From Thiobacillus sp. UBA3361 (lineage in GTDB: Bacteria > Pseudomonadota > Gammaproteobacteria > Burkholderiales > Thiobacillaceae): a stretch of 56,875 bases of DNA. Below the pieces are notes generated by a model. That model worked only from the letters and a program-made list of their open reading frames with translations. It had not been told where the DNA came from and made no database searches. Made by a program: the position numbers and the translations under genes. The first letter of the stretch is position 1, and the number at the start of each line of letters is the position of its first letter. Where the stretch lies: positions 1 through 56,875 of the forward strand of contig DEQR01000075.1 of NCBI GenBank assembly GCA_002360535.1, read 5' to 3'. Shown here one piece after another: positions 49,589 to 56,875 of the stretch.

Positions 49589-51255
49589 GTGGGCTCCTTC
49601 TCGGGTCGGATCAGTGTGGCCAGATGTTCCACGGTGAAGTCCACCGCGTCGCGGAAGGGGTAGAGCACCGTGGGGGCGCCCATGCGCTTCAGGGCCGTGC
49701 CCTGGGCCTCGTCCCGGGCCACCACGGCCACCTCGCCCGCGTAGCCCCGGGCTGCCAGCGCATGCAGCAGGGCCTGGTTCGAGTCCAGGTCCGGCAGGGT
49801 GCTCACGGCCCAGGGCACGCCCTCCAGGGGCAGGCTTTCCAGGAAATCCGGGTCCTGGGCGTCGCCGAAGCGCACATCCATGCCCTTGCGGCGCAGGTGC
49901 CGTACCAGCTCGGGGTCGAACTCCACGCACAGCACGTGCAAGCCCGTTTCCTGGAGCCGCCGGGCCAGGCGTTCGCCATAGCGCCCCAGGCCGAAAACGA
50001 CGATGTCGGGGCTGGCCACCCCATGACGCTGTTGCTCCACGGCCAGTTCCCGGTGGGGCCGCTTGCGCTCGAACAGGCCCAGCCAGGGGGCCAGCCGTTC
50101 GTACAGGGCCTGGGAGAACAGAATCATGTAGGTGGAGAGGGCGATGGTCACCACCCCCACCAGGGTGGTCAGGCCCAGGGCCTGGACCCCCACGTGGCCC
50201 AGGCTGATGCCCATGGCCACGAAGACGATGGAGAACTCGCTGATCTGCGCCACGGTGAGACCCGCCAGGAAGCCGGTGCGCTTGCGGTAGCCCATGTAGC
50301 CCATGATGGCCATGACGATGAGGGGGTTGCCGATGAGTACGAAGGCCGACAGCACCACCGCCGGACCGATCTCGCCCCCCAGGGTGGAGAAGTCCAGCTT
50401 GGCCCCCAGGTCGATGAAGAAGAACAGCAGCAGGAAGTCGCGGATGCCCGTGAGCCGTGCGCCGATGGCCTCCCGGTAGGACGTGGAGGCCAGGGAAAAG
50501 CCCGCCAGGAAGGCCCCCGCCTCCTTGGAGAAGCCCGCCCACTCCCCCAGGGCCGCCAGGCCCGTGCCCCAGGCGATGGCAAACACCAGCAGCAGTTCCT
50601 GGGAACGGGCCATGACTCGCACCAGGGAAGGCAGCAGGTAGCGCATCACCAGAAAGAGGACTGCGCCCGCCCCCGACACCCGGACCAGCAACGAGACCGC
50701 CACCTCCCAGCCCTGGGCCCCGTCGGCGCCCCGCAGGGCGCTCATGGCCATCATGGCAATGACCACGGCAATGTCCTGGACGATGAGGAAGCCCACGGCG
50801 ATGCGCCCATGCAGGGAGTCCAGCTCCCGTTTGTCCGACAGGAGCTTGACGATGATGATGGTGCTGGAGAAGGTCAGGGCCACCGCAACGTACAAGGCCT
50901 CCATGACCCCCTTGCCCAGGGCCATAATCAACAGGAAGCCAAACAGTATGGTGAAGCCCAGCTGCCCCAGGCCCGTGGCCAGGGCCACGGGTCCGATGTG
51001 ACGCACGTGCTGCAGGTCCAGCTTCAGGCCCACCAGGAACAGCAGCACCGCCACGCCGATCTGGGCCAGGAGGTCGATCTGGTCGTGGGCCTGCACCAGG
51101 CCGAACACCGCCGGCCCCACCAGTATGCCCACCGCGATATAGGCGATGAGCACCGGCTGGCGCATGCGCACGGCCAGGGCACCGGCCGCGGCGGTGATGC
51201 CCAGTAGCAGGGCCATTTCGGCGAAGGGGGCGGTGTGGAGTGCACCCAGAGTCAT
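49585..51255 (-). CDS. KefB/KefC-type CPA2 antiporter with TrkA-N domain
   Basis: A 556-residue monovalent cation/proton antiporter. The membrane part (about 1-395) has RQPVLIAYIAVGILVGPAVFG, VLLFLVGLKLD and VGFLIVQDIAVVIAMMAM; the C-terminal TrkA-N domain (about 415-540) has the nucleotide-binding FGLGRYGERLARRL and FDPELVRHLR. Kef-type proteins release K+ during electrophile stress, gated by glutathione adducts; no KefF/KefG partner is adjacent. ATG 51255 is taken as the start. Confidence 0.9.
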   Translation of the reverse strand: MTLGALHTAPFAEMALLLGITAAAGALAVRMRQPVLIAYIAVGILVGPAVFGLVQAHDQIDLLAQIGVAVLLFLVGLKLDLQHVRHIGPVALATGLGQLGFTILFGFLLIMALGKGVMEALYVAVALTFSSTIIIVKLLSDKRELDSLHGRIAVGFLIVQDIAVVIAMMAMSALRGADGAQGWEVAVSLLVRVSGAGAVLFLVMRYLLPSLVRVMARSQELLLVFAIAWGTGLAALGEWAGFSKEAGAFLAGFSLASTSYREAIGARLTGIRDFLLLFFFIDLGAKLDFSTLGGEIGPAVVLSAFVLIGNPLIVMAIMGYMGYRKRTGFLAGLTVAQISEFSIVFVAMGISLGHVGVQALGLTTLVGVVTIALSTYMILFSQALYERLAPWLGLFERKRPHRELAVEQQRHGVASPDIVVFGLGRYGERLARRLQETGLHVLCVEFDPELVRHLRRKGMDVRFGDAQDPDFLESLPLEGVPWAVSTLPDLDSNQALLHALAARGYAGEVAVVARDEAQGTALKRMGAPTVLYPFRDAVDFTVEHLATLIRPEKEPT

Positions 51256-51430
51256 CGCTGGCACAAGTCCTTGTTTAGATTCGAATGATCCGTGAAGCCA
51301 CACGCCCGGCACGGGTCCTCAAGGTTGCATACACAGAGATATCCCCTGGACAGGATATGTTCCCCGCCGATGGACATGGTCAGCGGCCCTGCCAGTCGGC
51401 AGTGGAAGCGCCGTGTAAGACGGTATCAGG

Positions 51431-52486
51431 TCAGGGTGCGTCCATGGGCGGTGGCACCCGCACCGCCACCCAGCGCAGCTCGCACGGGTTGGGGTCCGGT
51501 TCCGCCAGGCAGTCCCGCAAGGCTCCGGGTGTATCGGGACATTCGCAGTACAGACCCTCCACGGGCGCCAGTTCGGCGAGGTCCTGCTTCTTGTACTCAC
51601 GCCAGGCCAGCAAGCGGTTGTAGAGCGGGTCCCTGGTACCGATCGGCCGGCCTGGGTCCATGCGCAGGTAATACACCAGGCGGGGTGGAAAACCATCCCG
51701 CAGGCGCACGGGGTTCTCATAGCGGGCCACGGTGCGGGCCTCGCCCAGGGGCATGCCAGCGCTCCAGGGGTCGCCGTAGCGGCTATGGCCGAATTCGTGG
51801 GACAGGATGGCGAAGGGGTCCACGGTCTCGCCGCTCATCTGGAACTGGCAGCGGAAGCCGGCGTGTCCCATGCGGATGCTGGCGGCCCCGCCCATGGAAC
51901 CGCTGCCATGGAAAGCATAGATGCGGAACACCGCCGCGTCCTGGGCGAACAGCCCGGCCTCGGACAGGCGGCCGCTGATCAGTTCCGACAAGCGGGGGCG
52001 GGACCCGCCGGCAAGAAACGCCTGCCAGCTGCCCACGTCGTACTCCAGGTAGCCCTGGTTGAACAGGCGCAGGGTATCGTCCGCCACCTCCCGGAACCAG
52101 ACCGCCCCCGCATCGGTGCGGGCAAAGCGTTCCAGCAGTTCCACCTGGGCCTCGGACAGGGGCAGGGCGTAGGGCACCACCCGGTAGGCGGTCACCAGGT
52201 TGAGCTTGCGGGCCAGGGCGAAATGCTCGGCACGGCGGGCCTGTTCCTCACCGGCATCGGCCGGTGGCGGCGAGCGGCGGCCGGCCCGGGGGCTGCCGTC
52301 GGCGGCGGCATATACGGCGATCTCCCCTCCCGCCTGCCAGGGGGCTTGCAGCTCCCGTTCCAGGTCCACCGGGCTGCGGGTCTCGGTGGGTGGCAGGACG
52401 CTTTGCGACGCCAGGGCGGAGCTGGCCAGCAGGGCGGCGACCAGTAGCCAAGCCATGCTCGGCGGGCCGCCAGGAGGTCTAGTCAT
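51431..52486 (-). CDS. Exported protein with HExxH motif, putative metallopeptidase
   Basis: A 351-residue protein with an N-terminal signal peptide (MAWLLVAALLASSALA, after a short RPPGGPPS leader) and a zincin-like ILSHEFGHSRYGDP motif near residue 230, preceded by FHGSGSMGGAASIRMGHAG. Four cysteines, three of them near the C-terminus (YCECPD, NPCELRW), suggest disulfides in the envelope. The HEFGH form fits a zinc peptidase, but the family is not one I can name and activity is unproven. ATG 52486 is used because it gives the signal peptide a basic residue; ATG 52456 is an alternative. Confidence 0.65.
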   Translation of the reverse strand: MTRPPGGPPSMAWLLVAALLASSALASQSVLPPTETRSPVDLERELQAPWQAGGEIAVYAAADGSPRAGRRSPPPADAGEEQARRAEHFALARKLNLVTAYRVVPYALPLSEAQVELLERFARTDAGAVWFREVADDTLRLFNQGYLEYDVGSWQAFLAGGSRPRLSELISGRLSEAGLFAQDAAVFRIYAFHGSGSMGGAASIRMGHAGFRCQFQMSGETVDPFAILSHEFGHSRYGDPWSAGMPLGEARTVARYENPVRLRDGFPPRLVYYLRMDPGRPIGTRDPLYNRLLAWREYKKQDLAELAPVEGLYCECPDTPGALRDCLAEPDPNPCELRWVAVRVPPPMDAP

Positions 52487-52500
52487 CCGCCGGGTCAGGA

Positions 52501-52860
52501 TTACGCCGCCCGCGACAGCAGGCTTTCGTAGGGGATATTGAGGCCATCATGCAGACGCTTGACCATGCGCAGGCTCAGGGGCCGCTTGCGGTTCAAGACC
52601 TCGGATACACGCCCACTCGGGCCGATATAGGGCTCCAGATCCCGGGGCGCCAGTCCCATCTGCTCCATGCGGAACTTGATGGCCTCCACGGGGTCGGGTG
52701 GGCCGATGGGAAAGTGCTTGTTCTCGTAAGCCTCGATCAGGGTGACGAGGACTTCCATCTCGTCGGCCTCCGGCGTGCCTGCCTCGGCCTGGAAGATCGC
52801 CTCCAGACGCCGGAAGGCCGCGCGCAGGTCGTCGTCGTTATGGATCGGCTTAATGGTCAT
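52501..52860 (-). CDS. higA: HigA-type antitoxin, orphan
   Basis: A 119-residue HigA-like protein: an acidic N-terminal half (DDDLRAAFRRLEAIFQAEAGTPEADEMEVL) and an XRE helix-turn-helix C-terminus (LAPRDLEPYIGPSGRVSEVLNRKRPLS). In higBA loci the toxin gene comes first and overlaps the antitoxin start. Here only the last 23 codons of such a toxin remain, so the antitoxin is an orphan that may repress its own promoter or cross-neutralise other toxins. Confidence 0.87.
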   Translation of the reverse strand: MTIKPIHNDDDLRAAFRRLEAIFQAEAGTPEADEMEVLVTLIEAYENKHFPIGPPDPVEAIKFRMEQMGLAPRDLEPYIGPSGRVSEVLNRKRPLSLRMVKRLHDGLNIPYESLLSRAA

Positions 52861-52921
52861 TCACGCTCTCCACTTCGATCTGGTCATGCCGGGCATGGGT
52901 ACCCACGAATTTCAAACCGCT
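52850..52921 (-). pseudogene. 3' remnant of a higB toxin gene
   Basis: In the frame overlapping the higA start the minus strand encodes KFVGTHARHDQIEVESVNDH followed by TAA, matching the typical HigB C-terminus (F-GTHA-YD-I). A stop codon lies only 23 codons upstream, and no further HigB sequence is found. The toxin has been removed, apparently by a deletion or replacement ending near 52921. Confidence 0.7.
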
Positions 52922-53081
52922 TCATGCCGCCTCCCCGTGAAAGAGCTATTGCGATCAGTCTAGGCAAGGCCGGGCGTTTTCACACAGCCTCTGTCAACAC
53001 CGGACGGAGGTGAACCGGTTTGGCAATGGAGAGGTTCTATAAGGCTTGCCAGGCCCCATATCATGGATGATACTGGCAACC

Positions 53082-53360
53082 ATGAAGGCGTCATTGATCA
53101 GACGAATCAAAGAGGTTTATGGGCGGGGTGTCATCGAGGGCGTCATCTGGGAAGTACCGAAACCCGTGCCGCCCTCCGCGCATCGCATCAAGTACCGTCT
53201 GGTCTACGTGGTCGAAGGCAAGCGCCTGGTCGGCTACGACAACGAACGGGGCAAGGGTGACCACAAGCACATTGGTGCGGTGGAAGCGCCCTACCGTTTC
53301 AAGGATGTGCCCACCTTGATCCGCGACTTCTTGCGGGATGTGAAGGAGGTTGAATCATGA
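53082..53360 (+). CDS. tumE: TumE-type toxin
   Basis: A 92-residue protein of the TumE toxin family, recognised by VIWEVPKPVPPSAHRIKYRL, GYDNERGKGDHKHIG and EAPYRFKDVPTLIRDF. Its molecular target is not known to me. ATG 53082 gives the usual MKA start; ATG 53067 is in frame. Its end overlaps tumA in an ATGA, so toxin comes first and the antitoxin is translationally coupled. It lies next to a deleted higB, in a short island of toxin-antitoxin genes. Confidence 0.8.
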   Translation: MKASLIRRIKEVYGRGVIEGVIWEVPKPVPPSAHRIKYRLVYVVEGKRLVGYDNERGKGDHKHIGAVEAPYRFKDVPTLIRDFLRDVKEVES

Positions 53361-53725
53361 GCGTGCTGGAAGTGAAAGTCGGACAGCCCATTGAAGCCAG
53401 CCTGGCCCAGTTTGGAGAGGCCTTGCAAGCGGCCATGGAAGGGCAGCAGGTCAATCCCTATCACGGCATTGGCTTTCGCACCATGGCGCAATTCAGCGAG
53501 GTGTTCACACCGAAACGCTGGGAATTGGTCGAGGCGCTGAAAGCGGCGGGCCCGCTGACGATCTATGCCTTGGCAAAACGATTGTCCCGGCACTACCGTA
53601 ACGTGCACAAGGATGTCACCACGCTGATGGAATGGATGGTCATCGAAAAGGATGAGGCAGGCCGGGTGTATGTGCCTTGGGATGAGATCGATGTCCGGTG
53701 GCCGTTGTTGAAGCAGGTTGCATGA
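53357..53725 (+). CDS. tumA: TumA-type antitoxin
   Basis: A 122-residue protein with a winged-helix DNA-binding domain (about 45-110: FTPKRWELVEALKAAGPLTI, then YALAKRLSRHYRNVHKDVTTL) of the HVO_A0114-like group that partners TumE. It probably neutralises TumE and represses the pair. It is coupled to tumE by ATGA. The C-terminus ends RWPLLKQVA. Confidence 0.8.
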   Translation: MSVLEVKVGQPIEASLAQFGEALQAAMEGQQVNPYHGIGFRTMAQFSEVFTPKRWELVEALKAAGPLTIYALAKRLSRHYRNVHKDVTTLMEWMVIEKDEAGRVYVPWDEIDVRWPLLKQVA

Positions 53726-54193
53726 ATTGAGGAATGCTTGCATTACCTGAAACCGTGGTGCGAGCCCAATTACTTAGGAGTGTGTAAATGAACTCCCCTT
53801 ATGCTGTCAGGCTTGGCGTTCATTGGATTAGTTTCTCGAAGGAAACATAAGGGCGTAAAGGCGCGGATGAGCCAAAGACGTTATCCGCCGAATGACGAGT
53901 AAGCGTTTCCACCCTGCCCCATGCTTCCCTCACCGTTTTCTTTGGCTGAGTAGCTGAAGTAAGAAAACCAGTAAGAAAAACAGAAACAGAAACAGCAGAA
54001 ACAGGGACCACGGATATTGACATTTTTGGCTGTCTCCTTTGGCCGATTGGCAGGCATAGCCCGTAGATCAGCTATCCGAGCCTCGCAGCCGCTCGAAGGC
54101 CGGCGATCCCAATGCCGTGAACATCGCCTTCAGGTTCATACGAGCCATTCAACAGCGGATTCCGAAGACTGCTTGGCCCGGCACTGGGGGGAC
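53726..54193. other. Gene-free stretch with low-complexity repeat
   Basis: These 468 bp between tumA and the Mrp-like genes hold no gene I can support. The base composition is lower in GC than the surroundings. A purine-rich low-complexity tract of AAGAAAAACAG/AAACAG units lies at about 53961-54006. Open frames across it encode repetitive Ser/Val or Phe/Cys sequence and have no ribosome sites. It may be the scar of an integrated element that brought the toxin-antitoxin genes. Confidence 0.5.
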
Positions 54194-55705
54194 TCAAGAC
54201 GACCATTGCAGATACTCCCGCTCCGCGATCAGCCGTGCCCAGGACAGGGGGCTCCAGTCGGCCTCCGCGAACACGCCTGCCACCAGCACGGCGGCGGCGG
54301 TGACCAGTGGCGGCAGCAGGAGCAGCCAGGCGGTCTCCCGGCGGCCCCGCACCGGGATGTGCTCCGCCGGCCAGGCGGCGGGGGCGGGCCGCATCCAGGC
54401 CCGCCACAGGATGGGCAGGAAGTAGGCGGCGTTGAGCAGGCTGGAGGTCCATAGCACCCAGACCACCCACGCCATGCCCGCCGCCTGGGCGCCGTCCATG
54501 AGCCAGACCTTGGATACCGCCCCGGCGGTCAGGGGCGCCCCCATCATGCCCAGGGCGCCGATGGAGAAGGCCAGGGTGGTCCAGGGCATGCGCCGGCCGG
54601 CCCCGTCCATCTCGCTCACCTTGTGGATGCCCAGGGTCTCCGCGTAGTTGCCGGCGCAGAAGAACAGGGTGATCTTCATGATGCCCTGGTGCACCAGGTG
54701 CACCAGCCCGCCCACCGTGCCCAGGGGGCCGAACAGGGCCACCCCCAGGACGATGTAGGACACCTGGCTGATGGTGGAAAAGGCCAGCCGCTTCTTCAGG
54801 TCGTCCTGGAACAGGGCGCGGAAACTGCCCCAGACGATGGTGAGGGCCGCCGCCACCGCCAGGGGCGTGAGCAGGTCCAGCCCCTGGGCAAACTCCACGC
54901 CGTACACCTCGTAGACGATGCGCACCACGCCGAAGGCCCCCGCCTTCACCACCGCCACCGCGTGCAACAGGGCGGACACCGGCGCCGGCGCCACCATGGC
55001 CTGGGGCAGCCAGCCGTGCAGGGGCACGATGGCCGCCTTTACCCCCACCCCGGCGATGAGCAGCAGGAAGGCGGTCTGCAACTGGGCGGCGTACTCCGGC
55101 CCCAGGGCGGCCAGGTAGCCGCCATGGGCAAAGTCCGCCGCCCCCGCCAGGCCGTGCAGCCAGACGATGCCCGTCAGCAGCAGGGCCCCGCCCCCCAGGG
55201 TGTAGGCCAGGTACACCGTGGCCCCCTTCATGGCCTGGGGCGTGCCGCGATGCGCCACCAGGGGGAAGGTGGACAGGGTGAGCAACTCGTAGAACACGAA
55301 GAAGGTGAACAGGTTGCCCGCCATGGCGATGCCCATGGTGGCGGTGACGCACAGGCTGAAGAAACCGAAGAAGCGGCTGCGGTGGGGCGCGTCCTCCAGG
55401 TAGCCGATGGCGTACAGGGTGGTGAGCAGCCACAGCACCGTGGACAGGGTGATGAACAGCAGGGCCAGGGCATCGGCCTTGAACACCAGCTCCAGGCCCG
55501 GCAGCACCTCATGGCGGAAGCCGTAGTCCTGGCCGGCAGCCACCCCCGCCAGCAGCACCCCCACCAGGATCAGCTTGGCGAAGGCGCCGAACAGGTTCAG
55601 GGCCGTGCGCAGCCCCACCCGCCCTTCCGGCAGGGCGAAGATGACGAGCCCCGGCAGCAGGGACGAGGCCAGCACGGCCAGGGGCAGGGCTTCGTTCAAT
55701 GTCAT
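54194..55705 (-). CDS. MrpD-like antiporter subunit
   Basis: A 503-residue, about 14-TM protein of the Mrp/complex-I antiporter-like family. It has FTFFVFYELLTLSTFPLV (TM5 glutamate), VPLHGWLPQAMVAPAPVSALLHAVAVVKAGAFGV (in two parts: HGWLPQAMVAPAPVSALL; HAVAVVKAGAF) and the later lysine LKKRLAFSTISQ. MVAPAPVSALLHA is the Mrp/NuoL/HyfB form. ATG 55705 overlaps the stop of the next gene upstream (ATGA), so both belong to one operon continuing past the edge. Na+/H+ antiport in an Mrp-type complex is the default reading; a partner role in DIC uptake or a hydrogenase-like complex is possible. Confidence 0.87.
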   Translation of the reverse strand: MTLNEALPLAVLASSLLPGLVIFALPEGRVGLRTALNLFGAFAKLILVGVLLAGVAAGQDYGFRHEVLPGLELVFKADALALLFITLSTVLWLLTTLYAIGYLEDAPHRSRFFGFFSLCVTATMGIAMAGNLFTFFVFYELLTLSTFPLVAHRGTPQAMKGATVYLAYTLGGGALLLTGIVWLHGLAGAADFAHGGYLAALGPEYAAQLQTAFLLLIAGVGVKAAIVPLHGWLPQAMVAPAPVSALLHAVAVVKAGAFGVVRIVYEVYGVEFAQGLDLLTPLAVAAALTIVWGSFRALFQDDLKKRLAFSTISQVSYIVLGVALFGPLGTVGGLVHLVHQGIMKITLFFCAGNYAETLGIHKVSEMDGAGRRMPWTTLAFSIGALGMMGAPLTAGAVSKVWLMDGAQAAGMAWVVWVLWTSSLLNAAYFLPILWRAWMRPAPAAWPAEHIPVRGRRETAWLLLLPPLVTAAAVLVAGVFAEADWSPLSWARLIAEREYLQWSS

Positions 55706-56875
55706 GTCGCCTGCGCCATCGCCAGCAGATTCATCAGTTCCACCCCCCGCAGCCCAAGCAGCACGCTGGCCGCCGCCAGGACGAAGGCGGTCCATTCCAT
55801 GGCCTGGGGCACGGGGTGGAAGCGGCTGTCCTCCGGCGCCAGCAGGAAGGCCTGGCGCAGCACCCTGAACACATAGGCCGCCGCCAGCAGGCCGCCGCCG
55901 ATCACCACCACCACCCAGGGCCACTGGCCGTGGGAGAGGGCCGCCTCGATGAGCAGCCACTTGGCCAGGAAGCCGCCGGAAGGCGGCAGGCCCATGAGGG
56001 TCACCCCCGCCAGGCCGAAGGCGAACAGGGTCACCGGCACCCGGCCCGCCACCCCCGCCAGGCCCTCCAGGGTGTCACGCCCCGTGGCCAGCATGAGCAC
56101 CCCGGCGGCGGCGAACATGGCCGCCTTGGCCAGGCCATGGGCGATGGCCTGCATGACCCCCGCCTGCTGGGCCAGGCCATCCGGGGCCAGCAGGGGGAAG
56201 ACCAGGAACAGGTAGCCCAGCTGGGCCACCGTGGACCAGGCCACCAGCATCTTGATGTGCTGGGTGCGCAAGGCCCGCCAGGAACCCCACAGGATGGCCG
56301 CCGCCCCCAACACGCCAAGGATCGGCGCGGCACTGGCGGCCAGGGACGGAAACACATCCAGGGCCAGGCGCAGCACCAGGTAGAAGGAGGCCTTCACCAC
56401 CAGGGCCGAGAGCAGGGCGGACACCGGCGCCGGCGCGCCGCCGTGGGCCGGCGGCAGCCAGAAGTGGAAGGGGAACAGGGCGGTCTTGGCCATGAGCCCC
56501 GCCAGCATGAGCCCCGCCGCTAGCCACAGGATGAGGGGCGCTTCGCCGCTGGTCAGGGGCGCCAGGGTGGCGATGGACACCGTGCCGTAGGCGGCGTAGA
56601 TGAGGGCCACCCCCATCAGATAGGCGCCGGAGGCGGTGAGGCTCACCAGCAGGTAGCGCAGGGCCGCCGCCACCTGGGCGGGTTTGCCCCCCAGGGCCAC
56701 CAGGCCCACCGCCGCAAGGGAGAGCAGCTCCAGGGTGACATAGAGGTTGAACAGGTCGGCGGACAGGAACAGGGCGTTGAGGGCCGCCAGCAGGAAGCCG
56801 GCCAGGGGCCAGAAGTGGGCCTGGTTCACCTCGCTGAAATAGGCCCGGGCATAGACCGCCAGGGGCAGGGCCACC
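55702..56875 (-). CDS. MrpD/NuoN-like antiporter subunit, 5' end cut
   Basis: At least 390 residues of a second antiporter-like subunit, running off the window edge without a clear start. It shows LFNLYVTLELLSLAAVGLVAL (TM5 glutamate), LFPFHFWLPPAHGGAPAPVSALLSALVVKASFYLVLR (parts: FPFHFWLPPAHGGAPAPVSA; LVVKASFY) and HIKMLVAWSTVAQLGYL. It overlaps the downstream subunit gene by 4 bp. The N-terminal part and any further Mrp subunits (A, C, E-G) would lie outside the window. Confidence 0.85.
   Translation of the reverse strand, partial: VALPLAVYARAYFSEVNQAHFWPLAGFLLAALNALFLSADLFNLYVTLELLSLAAVGLVALGGKPAQVAAALRYLLVSLTASGAYLMGVALIYAAYGTVSIATLAPLTSGEAPLILWLAAGLMLAGLMAKTALFPFHFWLPPAHGGAPAPVSALLSALVVKASFYLVLRLALDVFPSLAASAAPILGVLGAAAILWGSWRALRTQHIKMLVAWSTVAQLGYLFLVFPLLAPDGLAQQAGVMQAIAHGLAKAAMFAAAGVLMLATGRDTLEGLAGVAGRVPVTLFAFGLAGVTLMGLPPSGGFLAKWLLIEAALSHGQWPWVVVVIGGGLLAAAYVFRVLRQAFLLAPEDSRFHPVPQAMEWTAFVLAAASVLLGLRGVELMNLLAMAQAT

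Noticed and set aside
53726..54193. Small gene in the low-complexity gap
   Set aside because: Available frames encode Ser/Val or Phe/Cys repeats, lack ribosome sites and show no domain.

Overview
The window is a gene-dense, GC-rich chromosomal segment with a betaproteobacterial character. The evidence is the glyA-nrdR pair, a DabA-type inorganic-carbon locus, an ovoA-ovoB pair, a PEP-CTERM protein, chrB-chrA-chrC, sigma-54 control and several c-type haem proteins. A chemolithoautotroph of the Thiobacillus/Sulfuricella kind fits best, but this is inferred from gene content; no rRNA or tRNA gene is visible.

Layout. 1-2.7 kb: DmsC-like membrane anchor (cut by the window edge), CBS-domain protein, a secreted cytochrome c-truncated haemoglobin fusion and a tiny Cys-rich protein. 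2.7-11.9 kb: housekeeping genes (DUF4139, lipA, YajD-type HNH, infA, two divergent cold-shock genes, slyX, Bcr/CflA exporter, nrdR, glyA, a methyltransferase), with a striking 7-nt G-rich tandem repeat directly in front of nrdR. 12-23.7 kb: an inorganic-carbon uptake locus on the minus strand. DabA has all four expected zinc/active-site residues and sits with four complex-I/Mrp-like membrane subunits instead of one; a SulP anion transporter with a large inserted loop lies upstream. 23.9-29.7 kb: a sigma-54-type two-component system divergent from an operon (unknown protein, small membrane protein, TSUP/TauE exporter, tandem UspA). The intergenic region shows repeats, an IHF-like site and a good -24/-12 promoter. 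29.7-32.2 kb: a decaying stretch with a broken response regulator, a REP doublet, a degenerate copy of the neighbouring CHRD gene and a broken methylase-like fragment. 32.2-41.2 kb: a Cache-PAS-PAS-GGDEF-EAL protein, ovoA-ovoB (ovothiol), a P460-like cytochrome behind an FNR-like site, and a chemoreceptor. 41.2-44.1 kb: chrB-chrA-chrC chromate resistance. 44.2-52.5 kb: YdcH-like protein, UspA proteins, a CitMHS-type carrier, PsiE, two CPA2 antiporters and a secreted HExxH protein. 52.5-53.7 kb: an orphan HigA with only the tail of HigB, and an intact TumE-TumA pair. 54.2 kb to the edge: two more Mrp/complex-I-like subunits.

How it fits together: DIC uptake (DAB plus SulP) and anion handling (SulP, TSUP, ChrA) dominate. 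A related GTTAC...TTGCA(A/G)C element lies upstream of the SulP gene, the TSUP operon and chrB in the same orientation relative to each gene. This suggests, but does not prove, a shared anion/oxyanion regulon.
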